NCBI GenBank assembly: GCA_041574955.1
Contig: JBFGNS010000037.1
Coordinates: 1 to 28,922, forward strand
Direction: 5' to 3'
Source: CALZJC01 sp041574955
GTDB lineage: Bacteria; Acidobacteriota; Thermoanaerobaculia; Multivoradales; JAHEKO01
DNA: 28,922 nt
Shown here piece by piece: positions 10,419 through 16,978 of the stretch. How positions within the stretch are numbered: position 1 is the first letter of the stretch; the number at the start of each line of letters is the position of its first letter. The notes below the pieces were generated by a model. It ran no database searches, had not been told where the DNA came from, and saw only the letters and a program-made list of their open reading frames with translations. The translations under genes were made by a program, and so were the position numbers.

Positions 10419-10491
10419 GGACCGGCCGCCGACGCAGCCGCTGGAGGACACCCGGCACGGCGGAGTGCCGCCGCGGCGGCGGCGCCGGTCC
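10419..10491. repeat. Nested inverted repeats between fadJ-type and VWFA genes
   Basis: GGACCGGC at 10419-10426 is complementary to GCCGGTCC at 10484-10491. Between them lies the hairpin CGGCAC - 6 nt - GTGCCG at 10453-10470. The set fills most of the 174-nt gap, which has no gene. It could terminate the fatty-acid operon; there is no proper T-tract, although GTTTTG follows at 10499-10504. Confidence 0.4.
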
Positions 10492-10502
10492 GGTCCGGGT
10501 TT

Positions 10503-10511
10503 TGCTAGGGT
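10503..10511 (+). promoter_or_regulatory. Extended -10 promoter for the VWFA gene
   Basis: TGC immediately followed by TAGGGT forms an extended -10 element, with no convincing -35. The predicted start near 10518 gives a leader of about 37 nt that includes AGAAGGAG at 10537-10544, a good ribosome site 10 nt before the ATG at 10555. Confidence 0.45.
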
Positions 10512-10554
10512 GAACTCGAGACCCGCGACACCTCACAGAAGGAGCCACCACACC

Positions 10555-11715
10555 ATGCCCCGAGCCCTGCCCGCCGACGCCGCCGTCCTCGACTCCGAGC
10601 CCACCGCCCTGCCACTGAGCACCCTCCTCACCACCGTCCTGACGCTGGCCGCCTGCCTGCTGGGAGCCGCGCCGGCAGCTCCCCAGCAGGAGCCCGCCGC
10701 CCAGTTCCGCGAGCGCATCCAGGTCACCGAGGTCCTGCTCGACGTGCTGGTCACCGACCGGCGCGGCAACGTCATCGTCGGTCTCGACAAGGAAGACTTC
10801 ATCGTCGAGGAGGGCAACCAGCCGGTGTCGCTGACCGCCGCCACCTTCTACGGCAGCCGCCAGATCCTGGAGTCTCCGGCGCTTGCCAGCCGGCTCCAGG
10901 CCAGCGGCAGCGCGCTGCCGGTGGACCGCTACTTCATCCTGTTCTTCCACGACGCCCACTTCATCCTGCCCCAGCTGCGCGGTCAGCAGATGCAGGCGGC
11001 GCGCCTGGCCCGCCGCTGGGTCGAGGAGAAGCTGGGCGACAAAGACTGGGTCGCGGTGGCGGGCTACAACGTCAAGCTGCGCGTCTACCAGGACTTCACA
11101 ACGAACCGCGACGAGATCCTGGCTGCGCTCGACGAGGTGCAGAGCGGCAAGGCGCCGAGCTCCACCTGGCCGGTCAAAGCACAGCTCGGCGACGCGCCGT
11201 CGCTGATGCGCCACCTGCCGCAGGGCAAGGCGCTGCGCAAGGCCACAACCCGGATCCAGGACGGCCTGCGGCTGCTGGCCGAAGCCGCCGGCCACACCAC
11301 CGGGCGCAAGAACCTGCTGTTCTTCAGCATCGGCTTCGGCGAGATCAACACCTTCGGAACGTGGGACCCCGACGTGCGCTACTACCCGCGCATGATGCAG
11401 ACCCTCAACGACAGCAACGTCGCCGTCTACACCATCTCGCTGGTCGAACGGCAGATCCAGGAGCCGCCGGTGGTGCGGGCGCTGTCGGGCTCGCTCAGCA
11501 AGCTGGCCAGCGACACCGGCGGCGTCTACTACTCGAACTTCATCAGCTTCGACACGCCGCTGGAGCAGGTCACCGAGGAGAACGGCGGCTACTACCTGCT
11601 GAGCTACTCCGCCGAGTACCCGGCGGGCAACTCCGGCTACCGCGAGGTCAGGGTCCGGACGACCAACCCCGACTTCCAGGTGAGGGCGCGGAACGGCTAC
11701 CAGTTCGGAAGCTGA
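10555..11715 (+). CDS. Secreted VWFA-domain protein, acidobacterial-type family
   Basis: A 386-residue exported protein. An unusually long polar start is followed by a hydrophobic export segment (LSTLLTTVLTLAACLLGAAPAAPQQ). LAAC could be a lipobox, or cleavage could be at APA-APQ. Next comes a beta-rich segment (IQVTEVLLDVLVTDRRGNVIVGLDKEDFIVEEGNQPV), then a von Willebrand A-like domain with YFILFFHDAHFIL, KNLLFFSIGFGE and VAVYTISL. The C-terminus GYYLLSYSAEYPAGNSGYREVRVRTTNPDFQVRARNGYQ is the signature ending of the VWFA-related family described mainly from Acidobacteriota, often present in many copies per genome. The function is unknown; secreted adhesion or scaffolding is a guess. The start at 10555 is chosen over an upstream in-frame start because of its ribosome site. 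Its last 68 nt overlap the converging reductase gene. Confidence 0.9.
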   Translation: MPRALPADAAVLDSEPTALPLSTLLTTVLTLAACLLGAAPAAPQQEPAAQFRERIQVTEVLLDVLVTDRRGNVIVGLDKEDFIVEEGNQPVSLTAATFYGSRQILESPALASRLQASGSALPVDRYFILFFHDAHFILPQLRGQQMQAARLARRWVEEKLGDKDWVAVAGYNVKLRVYQDFTTNRDEILAALDEVQSGKAPSSTWPVKAQLGDAPSLMRHLPQGKALRKATTRIQDGLRLLAEAAGHTTGRKNLLFFSIGFGEINTFGTWDPDVRYYPRMMQTLNDSNVAVYTISLVERQIQEPPVVRALSGSLSKLASDTGGVYYSNFISFDTPLEQVTEENGGYYLLSYSAEYPAGNSGYREVRVRTTNPDFQVRARNGYQFGS

Positions 11716-12799
11716 CGGCGGCGCGCAGCAGGCGGCGGCGCAGACCGCCGTATGGCTGGCGGCAGGCCAACAGGTCGGCGAGCACCCGCGCTACGCCCGG
11801 CAGGCCGCGGCTGACCGGCACCATCCACTGTCCGAGGCGGTCTTCGTAGAACAAGGCCGCGGCGCGCCGGGCGCGCTCCATCTCGCCCGCCAGCCGGCTG
11901 GCCACCGTGCGCGGGTAGTCTTGCGGCCGGCCGGCGAGGAGGCTGGCGGCCGCCCACAGCCCCGAGCGCACCGCCGGCCGGATGCCTTCACGGGTGAGCG
12001 GGTCGGCGAGCGCCGCGGCGTCGCCCACCAGCAGCGTCCGCCGCGCCGCCGCGAGCTCCAGATCGGCCAGCGACCGCGGCGTGAAGACCGGGATCGGATA
12101 GCGGTAGCGCCCTCCGGCGGCCGCCGCCGCCGGCAGGTGCCGGGCGAGGAACCCGTCGAGCAGAGCGCCCGCGGCGCCGCTCGACAGCTGCTCGGCGCCG
12201 TAGGCAATCCCCACCGAGACGCCCCCGGGCCGCGGGAAGATCCACAGGTAGGCGTCGGCCACGTCGGGAAACGACAGCACCAGCTCGGCGTCGCCGTCGA
12301 GCTCGAGCGAGGCGCCGAGTCCGAGGCTCTCGCCCGCCGGCGCCAAGCCCAGCCGCCGCCGGCTGAGGCCACGCGCGCCGTCGGCGGCGATCAGCCAGTC
12401 GTATCGCTCGACGCCCGCCGCGCCGCCGAGCCGCACGCCGTCCGGCGACGGTTCGAGCCGCCGCACCTTGCCGTGTTCGAGCCGGGCGCCGGCGGCCGCC
12501 GCGGCCTCCACCAGCGCGGCGTCGAGCTCCCGGCGGCGGTAGATTTCGAGCCCCTCGAGCGCCACCGTGAGCTGGCCGCCGGCGGCGTTCTCGATCGTCG
12601 CCCGCCCGATGCGGCATACCGGCAAGGCGCTCGGATCGAAGCCAGGCAGCTCCGCCACGAGCGAGCCCGGCAGCGCGCCACCACACGGCTTCTCGCCAGC
12701 CACTGACGGCAGGTGAAGGGTGACGTCGGCCCCGCCGCGCGCCAGCGCCAGGGCCGCTGCGCCGCCGCCGGGGCCGCCGCCGACCACAGCGATCCTCAT
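11648..12799 (-). CDS. FAD-dependent oxidoreductase, geranylgeranyl reductase-like
   Basis: A flavoprotein of about 383 residues. MRIAVVGGGPGGGAAALALARGGADV at the N-terminus is a Rossmann FAD-binding motif, GEKPCGGALPG matches the Cys-containing motif typical of geranylgeranyl-reductase-like enzymes, WLIAADGARGLSRRRLGL is the second FAD contact (DG motif), and LLVGDAAALADPLTREGIRPAV is the third. The family hydrogenates isoprenoid or other double bonds, or oxidises lipids; the substrate here is unknown. ATG at 12799 is used; a GTG one codon upstream is an alternative. It begins 13 nt after the phosphatase stop and is the last gene of the rodZ operon by position. Its C-terminal tail overlaps the converging VWFA gene by 68 nt, so the tail may be less conserved. 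Confidence 0.88.
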   Translation of the reverse strand: MRIAVVGGGPGGGAAALALARGGADVTLHLPSVAGEKPCGGALPGSLVAELPGFDPSALPVCRIGRATIENAAGGQLTVALEGLEIYRRRELDAALVEAAAAAGARLEHGKVRRLEPSPDGVRLGGAAGVERYDWLIAADGARGLSRRRLGLAPAGESLGLGASLELDGDAELVLSFPDVADAYLWIFPRPGGVSVGIAYGAEQLSSGAAGALLDGFLARHLPAAAAAGGRYRYPIPVFTPRSLADLELAAARRTLLVGDAAALADPLTREGIRPAVRSGLWAAASLLAGRPQDYPRTVASRLAGEMERARRAAALFYEDRLGQWMVPVSRGLPGVARVLADLLACRQPYGGLRRRLLRAAVSFRTGSRSAPSPGSRGWSSGP

Positions 12800-12812
12800 C
12801 ACCTGCCGAACG

Positions 12813-13559
12813 CTACTCTTCGATCGCCACCAGGACGACGGTGATGTTGTCGAGGCCGCCGCGATCGTTGGCGTCCTTGACCAGGCGCGCGCACGCCTCC
12901 TCTAGCGGCCGGTCGGCCACCTCCACCAGCCGCTCGGCGATCTCTTCGTCGCGCAGCATGGTGGTGAGCCCGTCGGAGCACAGCAGGTACACGTCGTCGG
13001 GCCGGCTGTCGAACTCGCTGAGGTCGACCTGGATCTCGGCATCGCCGCCGAGCGCCCGGGTGACGACGTTCTTGAGCGGATGCGAGCGCGCCTGGTCCTC
13101 GGACAGGAACCCGGCACGCACCTGTTCGTTCACCCAGCTGTGGTCCTCGGTCAGCAGCTCGAGCCGGCCGTCACGCCAGCGGTAGGCGCGGCTGTCGCCG
13201 ACGTGCGCCACCGTGGCGGCGTCTCCGTCGACCGCCAGCACCACCGCGGTGGTCCCCATGCCGAGCAGCGAGCTGTTGCCGGCCACCTCCTCGAGCAGCC
13301 GCTCGTGGGCCGCCAGAAAGGCCGTCTCGAGCAGCCTCGAGCGCTGCTCCGCGGCGCGGGCGCCGCCCGCCGGCGGCGCCTCGAGGAAACTCAGGATGGC
13401 CTTGACCGCCAGCCGCGAGGCCAGCTCGCCGTGGCCGTGCCCGCCCATGCCGTCGGCCACGATGCTCAGCCGGCCGTCGTCTTCGATGCTGAAGTGGTCC
13501 TCGTTGCGGTTGCGGGACCTCCCGACGTCCGACAGGCCGTAGGCGTGGGTTCGGGCCAT
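12813..13559 (-). CDS. PP2C-type serine/threonine protein phosphatase
   Basis: A 248-residue metal-dependent (PPM) phosphatase. All motifs of the family are legible: SDVGRSRNRNEDHF (residues about 10-23), IVADGMGGHGHGELAS with the metal-binding Asp, MGTTAVVL, VAHVGDSRAYRWRDG, LTEDHSWVNEQVRAG, NVVTRALGG, VYLLCSDGLTTML and DRGGLDNITVVLV. The domain fills the whole protein, as in stand-alone Stp/PstP phosphatases that oppose Hanks-type kinases. No kinase gene is in the window. Its ATG shares one base with the stop of the DnaJ/TPR gene (TGATG), indicating coupled translation. The context with RodZ suggests envelope or division substrates, which is inference only. Confidence 0.96.
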   Translation of the reverse strand: MARTHAYGLSDVGRSRNRNEDHFSIEDDGRLSIVADGMGGHGHGELASRLAVKAILSFLEAPPAGGARAAEQRSRLLETAFLAAHERLLEEVAGNSSLLGMGTTAVVLAVDGDAATVAHVGDSRAYRWRDGRLELLTEDHSWVNEQVRAGFLSEDQARSHPLKNVVTRALGGDAEIQVDLSEFDSRPDDVYLLCSDGLTTMLRDEEIAERLVEVADRPLEEACARLVKDANDRGGLDNITVVLVAIEE

Positions 13560-14191
13560 CAGGATCGACGTCCGAACAGGCCGGCGCGGCCGCCGCCGGC
13601 CAACTGCTCCAGGGCAGACCGCACATCAGGGTCCTCGCCTCCCCAGGTGAGCGCCTTCTGGTAGTAGGCCTCGGCGCGCTGGGTCATGCCGCTGTCGGCG
13701 AAGATCTGGCCGGCCAGCTTGAGGTAGGTGGCGTTCATCGGGTCCAGCTCGCACGCCTTGATGATCGACTCGCGCGCGCGCGGCAGCCACTTGCGCTTGC
13801 CGCGGCAGGCCAGCGCCAGATAGTGCCAGGCCTGGGCGCTGGCGGGGTGCTCCTGGGTGGCGCGGTCGAAGTTCTGCGCCGCCTCGGCGTACTGCCCCTC
13901 GCGGTAGGCCTTGACGCCGCGCTGCAGGTAGACCCTGGCGGCCTGCGCCGCGTCCTGCTGCTGGGACTCGGGCCGCACCAGCTCGAGGTCGTGCTCGCGC
14001 CGGCGGGTCGGATCGCTCAGCACGTTGAACGCCTGGGTGATCTCCTGAAACTGCCGCTCCGCCTCGGGCTTGTCCTCGCCGTTGTAGCGGTCGGGGTGGT
14101 GCTCGCGCGCCAGCTGCAGAAACCGCTCCCTCACCTGGCGGGTGGTCGCGTTCTGCGGCAGCCCGAGGATGACGTAGTAATTCTTGGCCAC
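13559..14191 (-). CDS. DnaJ-domain protein with TPR repeats
   Basis: A 210-residue cytosolic protein. Residues 4-70 form a J domain with the HPD tripeptide at 32-34 (REHHPDRYNGEDKPEAERQFQEITQAFNVLSDPTRRREHD), which in the family stimulates DnaK ATPase. Residues about 85-190 look like two to three tetratricopeptide repeats (GVKAYREGQYAEAAQNFDRATQEHPASAQAWHYLALAC, SIIKACELDPMNATYLKLAGQIFADSGMTQRAEAYYQKAL). No Gly/Phe region or zinc domain is present, so this is a class III J protein, probably a targeting adaptor for DnaK. The start is GTG at 14191, matching the J-domain opening. It lies 16 nt after the solenoid gene and runs into the phosphatase gene. Confidence 0.93.
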   Translation of the reverse strand: MAKNYYVILGLPQNATTRQVRERFLQLAREHHPDRYNGEDKPEAERQFQEITQAFNVLSDPTRRREHDLELVRPESQQQDAAQAARVYLQRGVKAYREGQYAEAAQNFDRATQEHPASAQAWHYLALACRGKRKWLPRARESIIKACELDPMNATYLKLAGQIFADSGMTQRAEAYYQKALTWGGEDPDVRSALEQLAGGGRAGLFGRRS

Positions 14192-14207
14192 GACTGTGAG
14201 ATCCGGA

Positions 14208-15248
14208 CTACTTGAGCTTGATTCTATACAACCTGAGCGCGGTCGAGCGCACCGCGTCGGGCACGTTGCGGTCGCGCGAGATGCTGCGCAGGTCGCGGAC
14301 CGCCAGCCGCCCGGTCAGCCGCACCGCCAGACCCACCGGCGTACGAGGGTTGCACACCAGCGCCCGCACCACCTTGTACTTGCGCATCCACTTGGAGTTC
14401 CGGCCGATCGCATCGAGCACCTCCTCCAACACCGCGCGGTTGGCGGCGATCTGCTCCAGCTCGCCCTCCGGGATGGCGTTGTTGTTGAGTACCGACAGCG
14501 CGATCTGGGCGTTGGTGTCGCGGATCAGGATCTGGCGCAGGTTGCGCGGCGCGCCGCGGCTGAGCTGCATGCGCTCGGAGGTCGACAACTGCCGCACCTG
14601 CATCTCGCTCAGCCCGGCCGGCTCCTCCGCGAACTCCTGCACCGGCGGCACCGCGGCGGCGTCGGCCGCCGGCACCACTTCCGCCACCGGCGGCTCCTCG
14701 ATCACCTCGGCGGCTTCGGCCGGCGGCGGGGACACCGGCGCCGGCGTCGACGGGCTCGGCAGCAGGTGCTGACGGTACTCGGAGATGCGGCGTCTGGCAA
14801 AGGCGCTCAACCGCGGGTTCGCCTCGAGGGCTTCGAGGATCTCGGGCTGCTCGACGATGGCGTCCTGACGCAGCAGCAGGATCTCCTGCAGCTCGTCCGA
14901 CAGCTCCGGCGCCAGGCGCAGCAGCAGATCGCGCGGTACGTGGCGCAGCTGCAGCACCCGCTCCAGCACCTCCGGATGGCGATGGTACTCGGCCAGACCG
15001 GCCGCCACCTCGGGCTCGGCCTCCGTGACCACCACCGCCGCCTTGGCCGGTTCGAGCTGGCGGAGCGAGGCGATGGCCACCGGCGAGACCTCGCTGTCGT
15101 CGAGGCCGGCGAGAAACACCTGCAGCGACACCAGCTCGCTGAGCGGCACCGGCAGCAGCCCCTGGGCCGCCAGCAGCCGCAGCTCCGGGCTGCCGCCGGC
15201 GCGGACCTGTTCGCTCAGCGACCGGACTGCAGACGAATCAACTGCCAT
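14208..15248 (-). CDS. Alpha-solenoid (LRV/HEAT-like) protein of unknown function, copy A
   Basis: A 346-residue protein I do not recognise by name. It is leucine- and arginine-rich with repeated helix pairs of about 35 residues (for example RNLRQILIRDTNAQIALSVLNNNAIPEGELEQI), resembling leucine-rich-variant or HEAT solenoids. An Ala/Pro/Glu-rich linker of about 45 residues (SPSTPAPVSPPPAEAAEVIEE...) separates two solenoid halves. There is no signal peptide or membrane helix. The last 135 or so residues align without obvious gaps to the protein at 16165-16905, including W..RY, NPRTPV and DLRSISRD..VPDAVR against HPNTPV and DLKLISGD..LPRAVR. The start was taken at ATG 15248, which overlaps the rodZ stop by 11 nt; a longer frame would sit inside rodZ. 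The tight coupling to rodZ suggests a partner in cell-shape or signalling work. Confidence 0.85.
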   Translation of the reverse strand: MAVDSSAVRSLSEQVRAGGSPELRLLAAQGLLPVPLSELVSLQVFLAGLDDSEVSPVAIASLRQLEPAKAAVVVTEAEPEVAAGLAEYHRHPEVLERVLQLRHVPRDLLLRLAPELSDELQEILLLRQDAIVEQPEILEALEANPRLSAFARRRISEYRQHLLPSPSTPAPVSPPPAEAAEVIEEPPVAEVVPAADAAAVPPVQEFAEEPAGLSEMQVRQLSTSERMQLSRGAPRNLRQILIRDTNAQIALSVLNNNAIPEGELEQIAANRAVLEEVLDAIGRNSKWMRKYKVVRALVCNPRTPVGLAVRLTGRLAVRDLRSISRDRNVPDAVRSTALRLYRIKLK

Positions 15249-16047
15249 CGGCGTCTTCGCCGAGCCGACGAGCCGTCTCCAGGTCGATGACCACATCGCG
15301 GGCGATGCGGCCCGAGCTCGGCTCGAGCGTGAACGGACGGCCGTTGACCTCGAGGCTGACGGCGCGGGCGTTGCCGAGAGTCAGCCGCACCCTCTGCTCC
15401 GCCTCGAGCTGCAGCGACTCACCCTGCACGTGCAGCTCGCTCAGGCGCCGCCGGCCGTCGACCGTCGCCTCCACCCAGCAGTCCTCGGCGAAGTCCATGG
15501 TGACCACCAGCGGCGCCGCCGGCACGGCCGCCGCCGGCTCGGGCACCGGCGGCGGCAGCGGCTCCGCCGGCGGCGCGGCGATGGCCGGTGGCGGTGGCGC
15601 CTCGCGCGAGCGCTCGGCATAGAAGGCGATCAGCGCCACCACCGCCAGCACCACCACAACCGCCAGCGCCAGCAGCAGCCCCGAGGTCCACTCCAACCCC
15701 GGCCGCCGCTGGCCGGCGGTCCACGGCTCCGGCTCGTCTTCCGGCGCGCGCTCGCGCTGGGCGGTGAGATAGGTGTTGACCACCTCGTCCGGGTCCAGAC
15801 CGACGTAGCGCGCGTACTCGCGCAGAAAGCCGCGCGCGAACACCGGCGCCGGCAGGACGTCGAACCGATCTTCCTCGAGCGCCTCGAGGTAGCGGATGCT
15901 GATCTTGGTGACGTCGGCGATCTCGCGCAGGCTCACCTGGCGCAGCTCGCGCTGGCGGCGCAGCCAGCCGCCGAACGGGATCGGCTCGGCCTCCGCGCCC
16001 CCTTCCCACGGGGGCTGGCGACTCTGACTCTTCTCGGCTCCGGGCAT
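15238..16047 (-). CDS. RodZ-like cytoskeletal HTH membrane protein
   Basis: A 269-residue protein with the RodZ layout. A cytoplasmic HTH domain covers residues about 23-100 (FGGWLRRQRELRQVSLREIADVTKISIRYLEALEEDRFDVLPAPVFARGFLREYARYVGLDPDEVV), the classic RodZ/HTH_25 pattern. One transmembrane helix spans about 122-143. A Pro/Ala-rich periplasmic linker follows, then a DUF4115-type domain (about 181-255, VVTMDFAEDCWVEATVDGRRRL...LTLGNARAVSLEVNGRPF). RodZ binds MreB and couples the elongasome to the membrane. It is the first gene after a clear promoter at 16120-16149. The ATG at 16047 lacks a good Shine-Dalgarno site. It is followed by the solenoid, DnaJ/TPR, phosphatase and reductase genes with overlaps or very short gaps. 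Confidence 0.93.
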   Translation of the reverse strand: MPGAEKSQSRQPPWEGGAEAEPIPFGGWLRRQRELRQVSLREIADVTKISIRYLEALEEDRFDVLPAPVFARGFLREYARYVGLDPDEVVNTYLTAQRERAPEDEPEPWTAGQRRPGLEWTSGLLLALAVVVVLAVVALIAFYAERSREAPPPPAIAAPPAEPLPPPVPEPAAAVPAAPLVVTMDFAEDCWVEATVDGRRRLSELHVQGESLQLEAEQRVRLTLGNARAVSLEVNGRPFTLEPSSGRIARDVVIDLETARRLGEDADGS

Positions 16048-16119
16048 GTCTAAGCTGCGCTGCCAGACGCCGGCGGGGGGCGGGAGCCGGCAAGGGAGAA
16101 CGCTAGGACTTCGCTGGTT

Positions 16120-16149
16120 ACTCTATTCTCGCCTCTTCGTCCGGGTCAA
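16120..16149 (-). promoter_or_regulatory. Sigma-70 promoter of the rodZ operon
   Basis: On the minus strand TTGACC (16149-16144), an 18-nt spacer and TAGAGT (16125-16120) fit the consensus. The start would be near 16113, leaving a leader of about 66 nt before the rodZ ATG. It lies just past the stop of the upstream solenoid gene, so rodZ can be expressed independently of it. Confidence 0.6.
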
Positions 16150-16164
16150 ACCGCGGGCGCCGGC

Positions 16165-16905
16165 TCACGCCAGCTTGCCCAGCAGCAGGTCGGCGCGTCG
16201 CCGCACCGCGCGCGGCAGCCGCGGGTCGCCGCTGATCAGCTTGAGGTCCTGCTTCTTGAGCCCGGGGAGCAGGCCGAGCGACACCGCCACCGGGGTGTTC
16301 GGATGCCGGCAGATCGGCAGCTTGGTCCGGTAGCGCAGGCCCCAGCGCCGGCTGCGCGCCACCAGCGCCAGGATCTCGGGACGCAGGCTCTCGCGCGACA
16401 GTAGCCGCAGCAGCAGCCCCTCGGTGAGCCGCGGATTGTCGAGCAGCGCCGCGAAGACCCGCGGGTTCGGATCCTCTGCCAGCCGCGGCAGCAGACCGGC
16501 GCCGCAGCGGCGCGCGATCGCCACCTTCTCGCCGCTGGCCAGCCCCGGCAGGCGCTCGCCCAGCCGCCGGTCGGCGGCACGGCGCACGGTCGGCCGGGCG
16601 CGCGCCTCGGCGCCGAGCCGCATCAGGTCGCGCCAGTAGAGCGAGGTGACGAGCTGCAGAGCGCGCGCCTCGGGCGTGCGCGGGTGCCCTGCCAGCTCGC
16701 GGCGCAGCTCGTACGACGACGCCAGCGGGCTGTCGTCGAGCAGCAGCTGGATGACCTCGGCGGACAGGAACGGATGGCGCAGCAGCTGCCGCAGCACGGT
16801 GACGTCGAGAGAGTCCAAGTGCCGCTTGACAAACCGCACCAGCCCGGCTTCGTCGACCTCGTCCAGGCGCCGGCGCAGCTCGTCGCTCGAGGTCTCGGGG
16901 CTCAT
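16165..16905 (-). CDS. Alpha-solenoid (LRV/HEAT-like) protein of unknown function, copy B
   Basis: A 246-residue paralogue of the protein at 14208-15248. It consists of helical repeats (VLRQLLRHPFLSAEVIQLLLDDSPL, LLPRLAEDPNPRVFAALLDNPRLTEGLLLRLLS, LPICRHPNTPVAVSLGLLPGLKKQDLKLISGDPRLPRAVRRRADLL). The N-P-N-T-P-x-x-x-x-x-x-L rhythm resembles leucine-rich variant repeats and suggests a protein-binding solenoid. It lacks the Pro-rich linker found in copy A, and no signal peptide or membrane segment is seen. ATG 16905 is used; a GTG at 16917 in the same frame is possible, and neither has a clear ribosome site. It precedes rodZ by 117 nt and diverges from the GreA-fusion gene. Confidence 0.82.
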   Translation of the reverse strand: MSPETSSDELRRRLDEVDEAGLVRFVKRHLDSLDVTVLRQLLRHPFLSAEVIQLLLDDSPLASSYELRRELAGHPRTPEARALQLVTSLYWRDLMRLGAEARARPTVRRAADRRLGERLPGLASGEKVAIARRCGAGLLPRLAEDPNPRVFAALLDNPRLTEGLLLRLLSRESLRPEILALVARSRRWGLRYRTKLPICRHPNTPVAVSLGLLPGLKKQDLKLISGDPRLPRAVRRRADLLLGKLA

Positions 16906-16960
16906 CGCTGGCGTCACCGCCGCGTCGCGGCGCTTGTCGGCTCGAGATTACCGCGTCCGG

Positions 16961-16966
16961 TAGAAT
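16961..16966 (+). promoter_or_regulatory. TAGAAT -10-like box before the GreA-fusion gene
   Basis: TAGAAT ends 12 nt before the ATG at 16979, so a transcript would carry only about 6 nt of leader. No Shine-Dalgarno sequence is present, consistent with near-leaderless initiation. No well-placed -35 is visible; TTGTCG lies 21 nt upstream, which is too far. Confidence 0.4.
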
Positions 16967-16978
16967 CAGCGACCTGCG

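Noticed and set aside
15249..15296. Longer N-terminus for the solenoid protein copy A
   Set aside because: The extra codons lie wholly inside the rodZ reading frame; the ATG at 15248 overlapping the rodZ stop is the usual coupled form.
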